A stretch of DNA of 64,000 bases from Streptomyces sp. CCM_MD2014 (GCF_000772045.1 NZ_CP009754.1:1240001-1304000), one strand, 5' to 3'. Positions 26,144 through 37,015 are shown, numbered from the stretch's first letter. Translations and numbers: made by a program. The notes: generated by a model from the letters alone, not told the origin.

Positions 26144-28252
26144 CTACCGCGTGGTCGTGACGGTCGTCGCGACCGGCGCGGGTGCGTAACCGGTGGGCCG
26201 GGCGGTGAAGGTGCCGCGGCCCTGGGTGCGGCTGCGCAGGCGGGTCGCGTACCCGAACAGCTCGGCCAGCGGCACGGTGGCGGTGACCACCGCCGCGCCG
26301 CCCCGCGTGCCGGAGCCGGTGACCCGGCCGCGGCGCGCGGCGAGGTCACCGAGCACACCGCCGACCGCGTCCTCGGGCACGGTGACCGTGACCTCCACGA
26401 CCGGTTCCAGCAGGACCATCTCCGAGGCGCGCAGGGCGTCACGGAGACCGAACCGGCCGGCGGTGCGGAAGGCCGTGTCCGAGGAGTCCTTCACATGGGT
26501 CTGGCCGTCGGTGAGCGTGACCCTCAGGCCGGTCACCGGGTGCCCGCCGAGCGGACCTGCGGCGAGGGCGTCCCGGCAGCCCGCCTCGACGGCCCGGACG
26601 TACTCCTGCGGCACGCGCCCGCCGACGACCGTCGAACGGAACACGAATCCGCCCGCGCCTTCACTGCCGTCGCCCGCGGTGTCCCGCTCCCACGGCTCCA
26701 CGTCGAGCACGACGTGCGCGAACTGACCCGCACCGCCGTCCTGTTTGACGTGCCGGTACACGAAGCCGGTGACCCCTTCGCCGACCGTCTCGCGGTACGC
26801 CACGCCGGGGCGGCCCACGGACACCTCGAGACCGTGCTCGCGCCGGACGCGCTCCATCGCCACCTCCAGATGCAGTTCCCCCATGCCCGACAGCACGGTC
26901 TGCCCGGTGTCCGGGTCGGCCCGCACGGCCAGTGAGGGGTCCTCCTCGGTCAGCCGGGTGAGCGCGGCGGCCAGCCGGTCGGTGTCGGTGGAGCGCCGTG
27001 CCTCCACGGCCACGTGCACGACCGGTTCGGCCACGCCGGGCGGTTCCAGGAGCAGCGGGGCGCCCGGTGCGCACAGGGTCGAGCCGGCGCGGGACGACTT
27101 CAGTCCGACGACGGCGACGATGTCCCCGGCGACCGCGCGCTCCAGCGGGTCGTGCCGGTCGGCCCGTACCCGCAGGATGCGGCCGATGCGCTCGGTGCGG
27201 CGCGTGCCCGCGTCCCACACGGTGTCTCCCTTCTCGATCGTGCCCGAGTAGACCCTCAGGTACGTCAGCCGTCCGGTCGGTGTGGCGTTCACCTTGAACG
27301 CCAGTGCCGCCATCGGCGCCGTCGGGTCGGCGGGCCGTTCCTGCTCCGTGCCGTCGTGCGTGCCGCGCACCGGCGGTACGTCGAGCGGCGAGGGCAGGTA
27401 CGTCACCACGGCGTCGAGCAGCGGTTCGACACCGCGGTTGCGGTAGGCCGAGCCGCACAGCACGACCACGCCGTCGCCGGTGCGCGTCAGGTCGCGCAGG
27501 GCCGCGGCGAGGGTGGCCGCGGTGAGCGTCTCCCGGTCGCAGAACTCCTCCAGTGCGGCCGGGTGCCGTTCGGCCACCGCTTCCTCCAGCAGCCAGCGCC
27601 TGTGTGCCGCCTCCTCGCGCAGGGCGTCGGGCACCGGACCCTCCTCGGCCGCGTCCGCGCCGTCCGCCCAGACGAGGGCGCGCATGCGCACCAGGTCGAC
27701 GACGCCGGTGAAGCCGTCCTCCGTGCCGATGGGCAGCTGCACGACCAGCGGCACGGGGTGCAGCCGTTCGCGGATGGAGGCGACGGCGGTGTCGAGGTCG
27801 GCACCGGCCCGGTCCATCTTGTTGACGAACGCGATCCTGGGCACGCCGTGCCGGTCGGCCTGCCGCCACACGGACTCGCTCTGCGGCTCCACTCCCGCGA
27901 CCGCGTCGAACACGGCGACGGCGCCGTCCAGCACGCGCAGCGAGCGCTCGACCTCGTCGGCGAAGTCGACGTGCCCCGGGGTGTCGATGAGGTTGATCCG
28001 GTGACCGTCCCACGAGCAGGAGACCGCCGCGGCGAAGATGGTGATGCCGCGGTCGCGTTCCCGCGGGTCGAAGTCGGTGACGGTGGTGCCGTCGTGGACC
28101 TCGCCGCGCTTGTGGGTGGTGCCGGTGGTGTAGAGGATCCGCTCGGTGACGGTGGTCTTGCCGGCGTCGACGTGGGCGAGGATGCCCAGGTTGCGGACTC
28201 CGGCGAGCGGGTCGGTGCCGGTGTGGGTGTGGGTGCTGACGTGGGTGCGCAC
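26144..28252 (-). CDS. Elongation factor G-like GTPase, additional copy
   Basis: This 702-residue translational GTPase has all G motifs: AHVDAGKTT (G1), RDRGITI (G2), DTPGH (G3) and NKMD (G4). EF-G domains II-V follow, including the domain IV segment [17 protein letters not shown]. It is not in a ribosomal-protein operon, so it is a paralogue of the housekeeping fusA. Such second copies are known in streptomycetes; proposed roles include ribosome recycling, stress tolerance and weak drug protection, and I cannot choose between them. The start is a GTG at 28252 with only a weak GAAAGG upstream, which suggests low expression. It stands alone between terminators. Confidence 0.88.
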   Translation of the reverse strand: MRTHVSTHTHTGTDPLAGVRNLGILAHVDAGKTTVTERILYTTGTTHKRGEVHDGTTVTDFDPRERDRGITIFAAAVSCSWDGHRINLIDTPGHVDFADEVERSLRVLDGAVAVFDAVAGVEPQSESVWRQADRHGVPRIAFVNKMDRAGADLDTAVASIRERLHPVPLVVQLPIGTEDGFTGVVDLVRMRALVWADGADAAEEGPVPDALREEAAHRRWLLEEAVAERHPAALEEFCDRETLTAATLAAALRDLTRTGDGVVVLCGSAYRNRGVEPLLDAVVTYLPSPLDVPPVRGTHDGTEQERPADPTAPMAALAFKVNATPTGRLTYLRVYSGTIEKGDTVWDAGTRRTERIGRILRVRADRHDPLERAVAGDIVAVVGLKSSRAGSTLCAPGAPLLLEPPGVAEPVVHVAVEARRSTDTDRLAAALTRLTEEDPSLAVRADPDTGQTVLSGMGELHLEVAMERVRREHGLEVSVGRPGVAYRETVGEGVTGFVYRHVKQDGGAGQFAHVVLDVEPWERDTAGDGSEGAGGFVFRSTVVGGRVPQEYVRAVEAGCRDALAAGPLGGHPVTGLRVTLTDGQTHVKDSSDTAFRTAGRFGLRDALRASEMVLLEPVVEVTVTVPEDAVGGVLGDLAARRGRVTGSGTRGGAAVVTATVPLAELFGYATRLRSRTQGRGTFTARPTGYAPAPVATTVTTTR

Positions 28253-28638
28253 GGCCTGTGGCCTTTCGCTGCTCGGTCGAGCTCATCTGTGAACAGGGCG
28301 GCGCGATTCCCGGGACCGGACATGCGGGGGACGGGGCCACGGGCCCCGCGAGGGCGGGGCGGCAGTGGCGTTGTGTCAGATGCCGGTCGCGGGCATCCGG
28401 TGCCGGCCGCGCAGCGGACACCGGACGGCCGAAGACACCAGGATCACCTCGTACCGGGACGGGGGAACGACGGCAGTGGTGCGGATACGCACGGCCCTGC
28501 TCCCCTCACTCGGTCTCGATCTCGGTGTGTGGTGAGTGTAGGGAGGCCGGGTCCGGCGCCGCACCGGGTTTTTTCGTCCGGGAACGCGAAATGCCGACCG
28601 GGATGTCTCCCGGCCGGCATCACACTCTGCCTGTCTTG
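28253..28638. other. 386-bp intergenic region with no gene seen
   Basis: The stretch between the EF-G-like start and the tRNA 3' end has several short GC hairpins (for example GGGGCC/GGCCCC near 28335) and one strong hairpin at 28591-28620. I see no convincing promoter, small gene or other RNA. A T-run at 28569-28574 follows a weak dyad on the plus strand but no plus-strand gene precedes it. Confidence 0.5.
28591..28620 (-). terminator. Hairpin downstream of tRNA-Leu
   Basis: ATGCCG and CCGGGA on one side pair with TCCCGG and CGGCAT on the other, with a single mismatch and a TGTC loop. It lies 18 bp past the tRNA 3' end on the minus strand, as expected for its terminator. Confidence 0.75.
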
Positions 28639-28723
28639 TGTCCGAGGGGGGACTTGAACCCCCACGCCCGATAAAGGGCACTAGCACCTCAAGCTAGCGC
28701 GTCTGCCATTCCGCCACCCGGAC
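28639..28723 (-). tRNA. tRNA-Leu (anticodon GAG)
   Basis: The 85-base sequence folds as a class II tRNA: acceptor GTCCGGG pairs with CCTCGGAC, there is a D-arm with TGGCGGAATGGCAGACG, an anticodon stem CTAGC/GCTAG with loop TTGAGGT giving anticodon GAG, a long variable arm (TGCCC..GGGCG) and the T-arm GGGGGTTCAAGTCCCCC. The discriminator base is A, and the CCA end is not encoded. It would read CUC codons, which are common in this genome type. Confidence 0.97.
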
Positions 28724-28740
28724 GAGGTGTCTGTCGCGGT

Positions 28741-28775
28741 GCGGGGTGTTCCCCGCGGCGACATGGACAACCATA
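28741..28775 (-). promoter_or_regulatory. Predicted -10 box and leader hairpin of the tRNA-Leu gene
   Basis: On the minus strand TATGGT (28775-28770) is a good -10 about 50 bases before the mature 5' end. The leader between them contains a perfect GCGGGG/CCCCGC hairpin with a 4-base loop (28741-28756). The -35 region is weak. Confidence 0.4.
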
Positions 28776-28874
28776 CCAAGGTTTCGCAGTGCCTTTCACC
28801 TGCGTTTCCTTCCCCCGCCCTCTCCCCGGGCGGCGGTCCGGGACCGGCGGCTCCGCTGCGCCTAGGGTCGCACC

Positions 28875-30203
28875 ATGAGTGACTGGATGGTTACGCGGGG
28901 CCCGTCTCCGCGTCGTCGGCCGCGGGCGTTGTCGCCGCTCAGGGAACATCTGCGGGACACGTTCTGGTTCGCGCCCACCGCGGCCATGGTGGGTGTCTTC
29001 GTGGTCTGGCTGGCGGCCCAGGAGCTCGACGCCGCCCTCGTGCGTTCACTGCAGGACGACGGCGACTACGACACGCTCGCCGAGCTGCTGCGCTTCGCGG
29101 ACGACGCGAAGACGGTGGTGTCGGCGGTCGGCTCGGCGATGATGACCTTCATCGGCGTGGTGTTCAGCATCTCGCTGGTCGCCGTGCAGATGGCGAGCGG
29201 GCAGTTCACCCCGCGGGTGGTGCGGCTCTTCGTCCGCAGCCGGATCACCAAGGCGACCTTCGCCGTGTTCCTCGCCACCTTCGTACTGACGCTGCTCGTC
29301 CTGACCAGCTACGACAGCAACGCCGACCCCCGCACCGCCACGTCCGTCCCGCTGGTGCAGTCGGTGCTGACCCTGGTCATGGTCGCGCTGAGCCTGCTGC
29401 TCTTCGTGATGTACGTGAACGCCACGCTGCGGCTGATGCGGGTCAGCCATGTGATCGCCCGGATCGCCGCCGAGTCCTTCCGGGTGGCGGCGCTGATGCC
29501 GGTGCCGGCGGGCGGCGGGGCTCCCGGCCTCGGGCCTGTGACGGCGTGGGTCGCCCACGACGGGCAGGCCGGTGTGCTGCGGGACGTGCACGTCGCCCGG
29601 CTGGTGCGGGTGGCCCGCAAGCACGGGGTGGTGCTGCGGCTGGTCCCGCGCATCGGTGACTTCCTGGTGCCGGGCACACCGGTCCTGGCCGTGCACGGCG
29701 GGCCGGCTCCCTCGCGCCGGGCGCTGCGGTACGCGCTGTCCGTGGGGGTGGAACGCACCTTCCACCAGGACCTGGCGTTCGGGCTGCGCCAGCTGTCGGA
29801 CATCGGGCTGCGCGCCCTGTCCCCCGCGGTGAACGATCCGACGACCGCCGTGCAGGCGCTGGACCGGGTGGTGCAGATCCTGGCCACGCTGTCCCGGCGG
29901 CCGCTGGACGCCGTGCCGCACCGGGACCGGCGCGGCGCGGTGCGGCTGGTGCAGCCCGTGCCCGGCTGGACGGAGCTGGTGGACCTCGGGTTCGCCGAGG
30001 TGCGTGCCTGCGCCGTCGGGTCGCCGCAGGTCACGCGGCGGCTGCTGGCCGGCCTCGACGACCTGCTGCTGCTCGTGCCGCCGGAGCGGCGCGGCCCGCT
30101 GCTGCGCCACCGCGAGCTGCTGCGGCAGGCCGTCGAGCGGACCGCGCCGACCCCGGCGGACCGGGCCTTCGCCCTGCGGCCGGACCGGCAGGGCATCGGC
30201 TGA
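28875..30203 (+). CDS. DUF2254 integral membrane protein
   Basis: This 442-residue protein has four hydrophobic segments in the first ~200 residues (WFAPTAAMVGVFVVWLAA; SAMMTFIGVVFSISLVAVQM; ATFAVFLATFVLTLLVL; VLTLVMVALSLLLFVMYV), then a soluble C-terminal domain. The FIGVVFSISLVAVQMASGQFTPR and SPAVNDPTTAVQALD segments are characteristic of DUF2254, whose function is not established. The start is ATG 28875; a TAGGGT element just upstream suggests a very short or absent leader. It is monocistronic and convergent with the aldehyde dehydrogenase gene. Confidence 0.85.
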   Translation: MSDWMVTRGPSPRRRPRALSPLREHLRDTFWFAPTAAMVGVFVVWLAAQELDAALVRSLQDDGDYDTLAELLRFADDAKTVVSAVGSAMMTFIGVVFSISLVAVQMASGQFTPRVVRLFVRSRITKATFAVFLATFVLTLLVLTSYDSNADPRTATSVPLVQSVLTLVMVALSLLLFVMYVNATLRLMRVSHVIARIAAESFRVAALMPVPAGGGAPGLGPVTAWVAHDGQAGVLRDVHVARLVRVARKHGVVLRLVPRIGDFLVPGTPVLAVHGGPAPSRRALRYALSVGVERTFHQDLAFGLRQLSDIGLRALSPAVNDPTTAVQALDRVVQILATLSRRPLDAVPHRDRRGAVRLVQPVPGWTELVDLGFAEVRACAVGSPQVTRRLLAGLDDLLLLVPPERRGPLLRHRELLRQAVERTAPTPADRAFALRPDRQGIG

Positions 30204-30227
30204 CCCGGGGCGTCCGTCGGGTCCGCC

Positions 30228-31799
30228 TCACGTCCGCCGCGGCATGAGGTGGTGGTCCGGGAAGTTCCCCGGCAGCCGCTCCCCCGCCGGTCCGCGGGTG
30301 ACGGCGCGCACCAGCAGCTCACCGCCCACGAAGGCACCGCGCCACGATCCGCCGTGCCCGCCGAACAGCTCCTCGCGGTCGCCGCGGGAGCGGGGCACGC
30401 CGTGGCCGACCTTGAACGCCCGGATCTGCGGCGCCAGCCTCTCGTAGGTCGCCGGGTCGTCCGTGGACAGGGTGGCCACGAGGGCGCCGTTGGAGGCGTT
30501 CATCGCGGCGAGCAGCTCGGCCTCGGTGTCGGCCAGGACGATGGTGTCGACCGGGCCGAAGGGTTCCGCGTGGTGCAGCGGTGAGGACCGGGGCGGGTTG
30601 AGCAGTGTGACCGGCTGGACGTAGGCCGAGGTGTCCTGGCCGGGCAGGAAGCGGGCGTCGGCGGCGCTGCCGCGGTGCAGCGGGACGGCGCCGCGGTCCA
30701 CGGCCTCGGCCACCTGGTCCTGGAGCTCCTTGGCCTTGGCGGCGTTGATCACCGGTCCGAAGTCGAGCGCCGGGTACGGGTCGTCCGGTGCCGCGACGGC
30801 GAGCGGGTGGCCGACGCGCAGGGTGCGGACCGCCGGGAGGTACGCCGCGAGGAACGCGTCGAACAGCCGGCGCTGGACGACGAAGCGCGGGTAGGCGGTG
30901 CAACGCTGCTTGCCGTAGTCGAAGAGCTTCGGGATCACTTGCGCGAGGGCGTCCCAGTCCGTGAAGTTCCAGATGCCCCAGGTGTTGAGTCCTTCCTGTT
31001 CGAGGATGTGCCGCTTGCCGAGGTCGGCGACCGCGGTGGCGACGGCGGCGCCCGTGTCCCGGCCGCCGACGAAGGAGACGCAGCCGATCTCGGGCGCCCG
31101 CACCAGCGCCTGGGACAGCTCGCCGCCGCTGCCGCTGACGAGCGTGACGGGAAGTCCCTCGCGGGCGGCGAGCGCGCACGCGAGCGTCAGGCAGGCGACG
31201 CCGCCGTCGGTCGGGGTCTTGGCGACGACCGCATTGCCCGCCAGTGCCTGGACCAGCATGGCGTGGACGAGCACGCTCATCGGGTAGTTCCAGCTCGCGA
31301 TGTTGGACACCGGGCCGTCCAGCGGGGCGCGCCCGTCGAGCATGGCGTCGATGCCGTCGACGTACCAGCGCACTCCGTCGACGGCCCGGTCGACGTCGGC
31401 CTGTGCCGACCGCCAGGGTTTGCCGATCTCCCAGACCAGCAGCAGTGCCAGCAGTTCGCGGTGCTGGGCCAGGGCGTCGAGGGTGGCCGCGACGCGGGCG
31501 CGGCGTTCGGGCAGGGGGACGTGGCGCCAGGCCCGGTGCTGGTCGAGCGAGGCGCGTACGGCGTGCTGGGCCGTCGCGGCGTCGAGCCGGGGCGGGCCGG
31601 CGACCGGGGTGCCGTCGACCGGGCTGGTGGCCGGCAGGACCCGGCCGTCCGCCCGCCAGCCGGCGTCCCAGAGGTTGAGGACGCGGTCGTCGCGGAACGC
31701 CTCGGGCGCGGCGGTGCGGCAGCGGCGCCAGGCGTCGGCCCACGAGGTGCCGGACTTGAGGGTGAGGGCTGCGGGGCCTCGCGCGCCGGCCGCCGTCAT
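30228..31799 (-). CDS. Aldehyde dehydrogenase family protein
   Basis: This 523-residue enzyme has the ALDH fold: the NAD-binding region [16 protein letters not shown], an [10 protein letters not shown] segment in the general-base position and the catalytic Cys in [12 protein letters not shown]. The sequence is a divergent ALDH branch, so oxidation of an aldehyde or reduction of an acyl-CoA are both possible. Its ATG (31799) overlaps the sucD stop by 4 bp, so it belongs to the sucC-sucD operon divergent from the formyl-CoA genes. Glyoxylate, formyl-CoA or a short aldehyde released by the ThDP lyase are reasonable substrates, by inference only. Confidence 0.85.
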   Translation of the reverse strand: MTAAGARGPAALTLKSGTSWADAWRRCRTAAPEAFRDDRVLNLWDAGWRADGRVLPATSPVDGTPVAGPPRLDAATAQHAVRASLDQHRAWRHVPLPERRARVAATLDALAQHRELLALLLVWEIGKPWRSAQADVDRAVDGVRWYVDGIDAMLDGRAPLDGPVSNIASWNYPMSVLVHAMLVQALAGNAVVAKTPTDGGVACLTLACALAAREGLPVTLVSGSGGELSQALVRAPEIGCVSFVGGRDTGAAVATAVADLGKRHILEQEGLNTWGIWNFTDWDALAQVIPKLFDYGKQRCTAYPRFVVQRRLFDAFLAAYLPAVRTLRVGHPLAVAAPDDPYPALDFGPVINAAKAKELQDQVAEAVDRGAVPLHRGSAADARFLPGQDTSAYVQPVTLLNPPRSSPLHHAEPFGPVDTIVLADTEAELLAAMNASNGALVATLSTDDPATYERLAPQIRAFKVGHGVPRSRGDREELFGGHGGSWRGAFVGGELLVRAVTRGPAGERLPGNFPDHHLMPRRT

Positions 31800-32752
31800 G
31801 CGCGGGCTCCGTCTTGGGTGGCGTCTTGGGCGCCGTCTTGGGCGGCTCCGTCTTGGGCAGCGCCGTCTTGGGCAGCGCCGTCGAGTACGGCGAGTACGTG
31901 CCGTGCCGTCTCGGTCGGTGTGCTCCCCACCCGTACACCGGCCGCCTCCAGCGCCTCCTGCTTGGCCCGTGCCGTGCCGGAGGAGCCGGACACGATCGCG
32001 CCGGCGTGGCCCATGGTGCGGCCCTCGGGCGCGGTGAAGCCGGCGATGTAGCCGACGACGGGCTTGGTGACGTGCTCGCGGATGTAGGCGGCCGCTCGTT
32101 CTTCCGCGTCGCCTCCGATCTCGCCGATGAGGACGATCAGTTCGGTGTCGGGGTCGTCCTGGAAGGCGGCGAGGCAGTCGACGTGGCTGGTGCCGACGAC
32201 GGGGTCGCCGCCGATGCCGACGCAGGTGGAGAAGCCGGTGTCGCGCAGTTCGTACATGAGCTGATAGGTGAGCGTGCCCGACTTGGAGACCAGGCCGATG
32301 CGGCCGGGCTTGGTGATGTCGGGCGGGATGATGCCCGCGTTGGACTGGCCGGGGGTGATCAGGCCGGGGCAGTTGGGCCCGACGACGCGGGTGCCCCTGG
32401 TCCTGGCGTGGGCGGTGAAGGCGACGGAGTCGTGGACCGGGATGCCCTCGGTGATGACGACCGCGAGGCCGATGCCGGCGTCGGAGGCCTCCGTCACCGC
32501 GGCCTTGGCGAAGGCGGGCGGCACGAAGACCACGGTGACGTCGGCGCCCGTGCTCTCGATGCCCTCGCGGACCGAGCCGAAGACGGGTACGGCACGGTCG
32601 TCGAAGTCGACGGTGCGGCCCGCCTTGCGCGGGTTGACGCCGCCGACGACGTCGGTGCCGGCGGCCAGCATGCGGCGGGTGTGCTTCATGCCCTCGGTAC
32701 CCGTCATGCCCTGGACGAGGACCTTGCTCTCCTTGGTGAGGTAGATCGCCAT
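31796..32752 (-). CDS. sucD: Succinate-CoA ligase alpha subunit (SucD), second-copy type
   Basis: This 318-residue ADP/GDP-forming ligase alpha subunit has a CoA-binding Rossmann domain ([17 protein letters not shown]), [11 protein letters not shown] and the phosphohistidine motif [15 protein letters not shown]. The C-terminus carries an unusual tail of repeated AAQDG units (about residues 293-318). The start is ATG 32752 after AAGGAG. It is paired with sucC upstream and overlaps the aldehyde dehydrogenase gene. Because it sits opposite a formyl-CoA transferase cluster, it may make or use an acyl-CoA other than succinyl-CoA and is probably not the TCA-cycle copy. Confidence 0.9.
   Translation of the reverse strand: MAIYLTKESKVLVQGMTGTEGMKHTRRMLAAGTDVVGGVNPRKAGRTVDFDDRAVPVFGSVREGIESTGADVTVVFVPPAFAKAAVTEASDAGIGLAVVITEGIPVHDSVAFTAHARTRGTRVVGPNCPGLITPGQSNAGIIPPDITKPGRIGLVSKSGTLTYQLMYELRDTGFSTCVGIGGDPVVGTSHVDCLAAFQDDPDTELIVLIGEIGGDAEERAAAYIREHVTKPVVGYIAGFTAPEGRTMGHAGAIVSGSSGTARAKQEALEAAGVRVGSTPTETARHVLAVLDGAAQDGAAQDGAAQDGAQDATQDGARA
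31807..31883. repeat. Imperfect ~15-bp tandem repeat inside the 3' end of sucD
   Basis: Repeats based on GCCGTCTTGGGCGGC, with some 12-base variants, run in frame and encode the Ala-Ala-Gln-Asp-Gly tail of SucD. The reading frame is kept throughout, so the repeat extends the protein rather than breaking it. Confidence 0.8.
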
Positions 32753-32766
32753 GTCGTCCTGTCTCC

Positions 32767-33906
32767 TTATCCGGCGGTGGGCGCCGCGGTGGCGAGCCGG
32801 GCGGCACGGCGGGCGGCGCCGTCCATGGTGGTGGCCTGTTCGACCAGGGGATGCGCACGTGCGTCGAGAAGCGCCCGGCCCCGGGCCGCGTTGTTGCCGT
32901 CGAGGCGTACGACGAGCGGCTTGGTCGGCCGGACCTCGTCCAGGGCCCGGACGATGCCGTCGGCGACCGCGTCGCAGGCGGTGATGCCGCCGAAGACGTT
33001 GACGAGGACGGACTTCACGTCGGGGTCGGAGAGGACGACCGACAGCCCGTCGGCCATGACCCGGGCGGAGGCGCCACCGCCGATGTCGAGGAAGTTGGCG
33101 GGGCGGGCGCCGCAGCCGGCGACCACGTCGAGCGTCGACATGACCAGTCCGGCGCCGTTGCCGATGACGCCGACCTCCCCGTCGAGCTTGACGTAGTTGA
33201 GGCCCTTGGCACCGGCTCGCGCCTCCAGGGAGTCGGACGCGGGCTTCTCGTCGCCCCAACGGGACCGGCGGAAGCGGGCGTTGTCGTCGAGGGTGACCTT
33301 GCCGTCGAGGGCCACGATACGGCCCTCGACCGTCCTGACCAGCGGGTTGACCTCGACCAGGAGGGCGTCCTCGCGGACCAGCACCTTCCACAGCCGCACC
33401 AGGGTGTCGACGGTCTGCGGGGGCAGTCCCGCGGCGTCGGCGATGCGCACCGCGGTGGCCGTGTGCACGCCCGCGACGGGGTCGACGGGGATGCGTGCCA
33501 CGGCCTCGGGCCGCCGGGCGGCGACCTCCTCGATCTCCGTGCCGCCCTCCGCGGAGGCGATGGCGAGGAAGCCCCCGGACGCGCGGTCGAGGACGTAGGA
33601 GACGTAGAACTCCCGCCCGATGTCGCAGGGTTCGGCGAGCATGACGGTGCCCACCGTGTGCCCCTTGATGTCCATGCCGAGGATGCGCCGTGCGGCCTGC
33701 TCGGCCTCGGCGGGGTCGGCGGCGAGGCGCACTCCGCCCGCCTTGCCGCGCCCGCCGGTCTTCACCTGCGCCTTGACGACGACGCGTCCGCCGAGTGCGC
33801 GGGCGATCTCCCGGGCCCGCTCGGGCGAGTCGGTGACCTCCGCCCTCGGCACCACGATCCCGTGTTCCTCGAAGAGTTCCCTTGCCTGGTGTTCGTACAG
33901 GTCCAT
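32767..33906 (-). CDS. sucC: Succinate-CoA ligase beta subunit (SucC), second-copy type
   Basis: This 379-residue ATP-grasp subunit begins [17 protein letters not shown], the family signature. It has [18 protein letters not shown] (ATP binding), [20 protein letters not shown] and [10 protein letters not shown]. The length is normal. The start is ATG 33906, with CAGGAG upstream; a longer in-frame start would run into the operator region. It is the first gene of the sucC-sucD-ALDH operon, divergent from the ThDP enzyme gene across a 143-bp region with a CATACAGT inverted repeat. Confidence 0.91.
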   Translation of the reverse strand: MDLYEHQARELFEEHGIVVPRAEVTDSPERAREIARALGGRVVVKAQVKTGGRGKAGGVRLAADPAEAEQAARRILGMDIKGHTVGTVMLAEPCDIGREFYVSYVLDRASGGFLAIASAEGGTEIEEVAARRPEAVARIPVDPVAGVHTATAVRIADAAGLPPQTVDTLVRLWKVLVREDALLVEVNPLVRTVEGRIVALDGKVTLDDNARFRRSRWGDEKPASDSLEARAGAKGLNYVKLDGEVGVIGNGAGLVMSTLDVVAGCGARPANFLDIGGGASARVMADGLSVVLSDPDVKSVLVNVFGGITACDAVADGIVRALDEVRPTKPLVVRLDGNNAARGRALLDARAHPLVEQATTMDGAARRAARLATAAPTAG

Positions 33907-33974
33907 CTCGGCTCCTGACTGAAAGTGCCGCACGCCCCCTGGACACCACCCACCGGATGCGGGATAACAAGCTT

Positions 33975-33998
33975 CATACAGTATTCGTCGACTGTATG
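33975..33998. promoter_or_regulatory. Inverted-repeat operator CATACAGT-N8-ACTGTATG
   Basis: Perfect 8-base arms at 33975-33982 and 33991-33998 lie between the divergent sucC and ThDP-enzyme genes. The dyad resembles GntR/FCD operators. Its right arm plus spacer (TACAGTCGACG read on the minus strand) matches 10 of 11 bases upstream of the GntR gene at 61460-62137. Confidence 0.65.
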
Positions 33999-34049
33999 CA
34001 ATGTACCGCGAGAGCGCCCCAACCCCTCGTGAAGGGACAGGACTTCGCC

Positions 34050-35732
34050 ATGTCCGACGACACCCAGGACGTCATCTCCGGCGGCCACCTCGTTGCCAAG
34101 GCACTCAAGGCCGAGGGGGTCGACCGCATCTACACGCTGTGCGGCGGCCACATCATCGACATCTACGACGGCTGCGTCGACGAGGGCATCGAGGTCGTCG
34201 ACGTACGCCACGAGCAGGTCGCCGCGCACGCCGCCGACGGATACGCCCGTATCACCGGCAGGCCCGGCTGCGCGGTGGTCACCGCCGGCCCGGGCACCAC
34301 CGACGCCGTCACCGGTGTCGCCAACGCCTTCCGCGCCGAGTCGCCCATGCTGCTGATCGGCGGTCAGGGCGCTCACACCCAGCACAAGATGGGGTCCCTG
34401 CAGGACCTGCCGCACGTCGACATGATGACCCCGATCACCAAGTTCGCGGCGACCGTTCCGGACACGGCGCGGGCGGCGGACATGGTGTCGATGGCGTTCC
34501 GCGAGTGCTACCACGGCGCGCCCGGGCCGTCCTTCCTGGAGATCCCGCGTGACGTGCTGGACGCCAAGGTGCCGGCGGAGAAGGCGCGGGTGCCGCGCGC
34601 CGGGGCGTACCGTGCCTCCACCCGGTCGGCGGGAGACCCGGAGGCCGTCGAGCGGCTCGCCGACCTGCTGGTGCACGCGGAGAAGCCGGCCGTCCTGCTC
34701 GGCAGCCAGGTGTGGACGACCCGTGCCACCGAGGCGGCCGTCGAGCTGGTCCGCACGCTCAACGTCCCGGCGTACATGAACGGCGCCGGCCGCGGGACCC
34801 TGCCGCCCGGCGACCCGCACCACTTCCAGCTCTCGCGCCGCTACGCCTTCTCCAACGCCGACGTCATCGTGATCGTCGGCACGCCCTTCGACTTCCGCAT
34901 GGGCTACGGCAGGCGGCTCTCGCCGGACGCGACCGTCGTGCAGATCGACCTCGACTACCGCACCGTAGGCAAGAACCGCGACATCGACCTCGGCATCGTC
35001 GGCGATGCGGGCCTGGTGCTGAAGTCGGTGACCGAGGCGGCGTCCGGACGGATCAACGGGGGCGCGGCGAAGCGCAAGGAGTGGCTGGACGAACTGCGCG
35101 CGGCCGAGCGGACGGCGCTGGACAAGCGGCTGCCGCAGCTCAGGTCGGACGCCTCCCCCATCCACCCGTACCGGCTGGTCAGCGAGATCAACGACTTCCT
35201 CACCGAGGACTCGATCTACATCGGCGACGGCGGCGACATCGTCACCTTCTCCGGGCAGGTCGTGCAGCCCAAGTCGCCGGGCCACTGGATGGACCCGGGA
35301 CCGCTGGGCACGCTCGGCGTCGGCGTCCCCTTCGTGCTGGCCGCCAAGCAGGCGCGGCCCGACAAGGAGGTCGTCGCCCTCTTCGGCGACGGCGCCTTCT
35401 CACTCACCGGCTGGGACTTCGAGACCCTGGTCCGCTACGACCTCCCGTTCGTCGGCATCGTCGGCAACAACTCCTCGATGAACCAGATCCGCTACGGCCA
35501 GGCCGTGAAGTACGGCAAGGAGCGCGAGCGGGTCGGCAACACGCTCGGCGACGTGCCCTACGACCGGTTCGCCCGGATGCTGGGCGGCCACGGCGAGGAG
35601 GTCCGCGACCCCGCCGACATCGGCCCCGCGCTGCGCCGGGCCCGCGAGTCCGGCAAGCCGTCCCTGATCAACGTCTGGGTGGACCCGGACGCGTACGCCC
35701 CCGGAACCATGAACCAGACGATGTACAAGTGA
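34050..35732 (+). CDS. ThDP-dependent oxalyl-CoA decarboxylase or 2-hydroxyacyl-CoA lyase
   Basis: This 560-residue thiamine-diphosphate enzyme has the three-domain POX fold. The pyrimidine-domain Glu is in [17 protein letters not shown], and the pyrophosphate-binding GDG...NN motif is [15 protein letters not shown] through IVGNN. Paired with formyl-CoA transferase it should act on an acyl-CoA and release formyl-CoA: from oxalyl-CoA (decarboxylation) or from a 2-hydroxyacyl-CoA (cleavage to an aldehyde or ketone). The sequence looks closer to actinobacterial hydroxyacyl-CoA lyases than to Oxalobacter Oxc as I remember it, so the substrate is open. The start is ATG 34050. An acetolactate synthase role is unlikely in this context. 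Confidence 0.75.
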   Translation: MSDDTQDVISGGHLVAKALKAEGVDRIYTLCGGHIIDIYDGCVDEGIEVVDVRHEQVAAHAADGYARITGRPGCAVVTAGPGTTDAVTGVANAFRAESPMLLIGGQGAHTQHKMGSLQDLPHVDMMTPITKFAATVPDTARAADMVSMAFRECYHGAPGPSFLEIPRDVLDAKVPAEKARVPRAGAYRASTRSAGDPEAVERLADLLVHAEKPAVLLGSQVWTTRATEAAVELVRTLNVPAYMNGAGRGTLPPGDPHHFQLSRRYAFSNADVIVIVGTPFDFRMGYGRRLSPDATVVQIDLDYRTVGKNRDIDLGIVGDAGLVLKSVTEAASGRINGGAAKRKEWLDELRAAERTALDKRLPQLRSDASPIHPYRLVSEINDFLTEDSIYIGDGGDIVTFSGQVVQPKSPGHWMDPGPLGTLGVGVPFVLAAKQARPDKEVVALFGDGAFSLTGWDFETLVRYDLPFVGIVGNNSSMNQIRYGQAVKYGKERERVGNTLGDVPYDRFARMLGGHGEEVRDPADIGPALRRARESGKPSLINVWVDPDAYAPGTMNQTMYK

Positions 35733-35742
35733 GGTGACCCCC

Positions 35743-37011
35743 ATGACCGGCACGACAGGCACGACTGGCACGACCGCAACGCCTGCGAAGGCTCTTGAGG
35801 GCATCCGCGTCCTGGACATGACGCATGTGCAGTCGGGGCCCTCGGCGACCCAGCTGCTCGCCTGGCTCGGCGCGGACGTCGTGAAGCTGGAGGCGCCGCA
35901 CGGTGACATCACGCGCGGGCAGCTGCGCGATCTGCCGGACGTCGACTCCCTCTACTTCACGATGCTCAACTGCAACAAGCGGAGCATCACCCTCAACACC
36001 AAGACGGAGCGCGGCAAGGAGATCCTCACAGAGCTGATCCGCCGCTCGGACGTCATGGTCGAGAACTTCGGCCCCGGCGCGGTGGACCGGATGGGGTTCA
36101 CCTGGGACCGCATCAAGGAGATCAATCCACGGATCGTCTATGCCTCCATCAAGGGGTTCGGCGAGGGCCCGTACACCGCGTTCAAGGCGTACGAGGTCGT
36201 CGCGCAGGCCATGGGCGGATCGATGTCCACCACCGGTTTCGAGGACGGACCGCCGCTGGCGACGGGGGCCCAGATCGGGGACTCGGGCACGGGCGTCCAC
36301 GTCGTGGCGGGCATCCTCGCCGCCCTCTACCAGCGGGAGCACACCGGACGCGGTCAGCGGGTGAACGTGGCCATGCAGCACGCGGTGCTCAACCTCTGCC
36401 GGGTGAAGCTGCGCGACCAGCAGCGCCTGGCCCACGGTCCACTCGCCGAATATCCCAACGAGGACTTCGGCGACGAGGTTCCCCGGTCCGGCAACGCGTC
36501 CGGCGGCGGGCAGCCGGGCTGGGCGGTCAAGTGCGCGCCGGGCGGCCCCAACGACTACGTGTACGTCATCGTCCAGCCGGTCGGCTGGCGGCCGCTGAGC
36601 GAACTGATCGGCCGGCCGGAGCTGGCGGACGATCCCGAGTGGGCGACGCCGCAGGCACGGCTGCCGAAGCTGAACAAGATGTTCCAGCTGATCGAGGAGT
36701 GGTCGTCCACCCTGCCCAAGTGGGAGGTGCTGGAGCGGCTGAACGCCCACAACATCCCGTGCGGGCCGATCCTGTCCACCAAGGAGATCATCGAGGACGA
36801 GTCGCTGGTCGCCAACGAGATGGTCGTCACCGTCCCGCACCCCGAACGCGGCGAGTTCGTGACCGTGGGCAGCCCGCTCAAGCTCTCCGACTCCCCCGTG
36901 CGGGTGACCAGTTCGCCGCTGCTGGGCGAGCACAACGAGGAGGTCTACGTCGGCGAGCTGGGCCTCGGCGAAGAGGAACTGCGGCTGCTCAAGTCGAACG
37001 GGGTGATCTGA
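35743..37011 (+). CDS. frc: Formyl-CoA transferase (class III CoA transferase)
   Basis: This 422-residue protein follows Oxalobacter Frc closely along its length: [52 protein letters not shown], the catalytic Asp in [10 protein letters not shown] (near residue 180, matching Asp169 of the characterised enzyme) and the glycine loop [11 protein letters not shown]. It would move CoA from formyl-CoA to oxalate or a related acid. The start is ATG 35743, with GAGG 8 bases upstream; a GTG at 35734 lacks a site. It begins 10 bp after the ThDP gene and 4 bp before the ligase gene, a tight operon. Confidence 0.92.
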   Translation: MTGTTGTTGTTATPAKALEGIRVLDMTHVQSGPSATQLLAWLGADVVKLEAPHGDITRGQLRDLPDVDSLYFTMLNCNKRSITLNTKTERGKEILTELIRRSDVMVENFGPGAVDRMGFTWDRIKEINPRIVYASIKGFGEGPYTAFKAYEVVAQAMGGSMSTTGFEDGPPLATGAQIGDSGTGVHVVAGILAALYQREHTGRGQRVNVAMQHAVLNLCRVKLRDQQRLAHGPLAEYPNEDFGDEVPRSGNASGGGQPGWAVKCAPGGPNDYVYVIVQPVGWRPLSELIGRPELADDPEWATPQARLPKLNKMFQLIEEWSSTLPKWEVLERLNAHNIPCGPILSTKEIIEDESLVANEMVVTVPHPERGEFVTVGSPLKLSDSPVRVTSSPLLGEHNEEVYVGELGLGEEELRLLKSNGVI

Positions 37012-37015
37012 CGTG

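Noticed and set aside
28560..28575. A plus-strand terminator ending in six T residues
   Set aside because: No plus-strand gene ends upstream and the dyad before it is short.
28258..28674. A 138-codon plus-strand frame running into the tRNA
   Set aside because: No ribosome site or domain; it crosses the terminator hairpin and the antisense of the tRNA.
28639..28723. tRNA-Leu as an integration site of a mobile element
   Set aside because: No integrase, no repeated tRNA 3' fragment and no change in gene style on either side were seen.
30228..31799. The aldehyde dehydrogenase as the missing last step of the oxidative pentose pathway
   Set aside because: It is translationally coupled to sucD in a different operon more than 11 kb away, and its sequence is a divergent ALDH branch.
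34050..35732. The ThDP enzyme as acetolactate synthase
   Set aside because: No small regulatory subunit or ilv gene is nearby, and the next gene is a clear formyl-CoA transferase.
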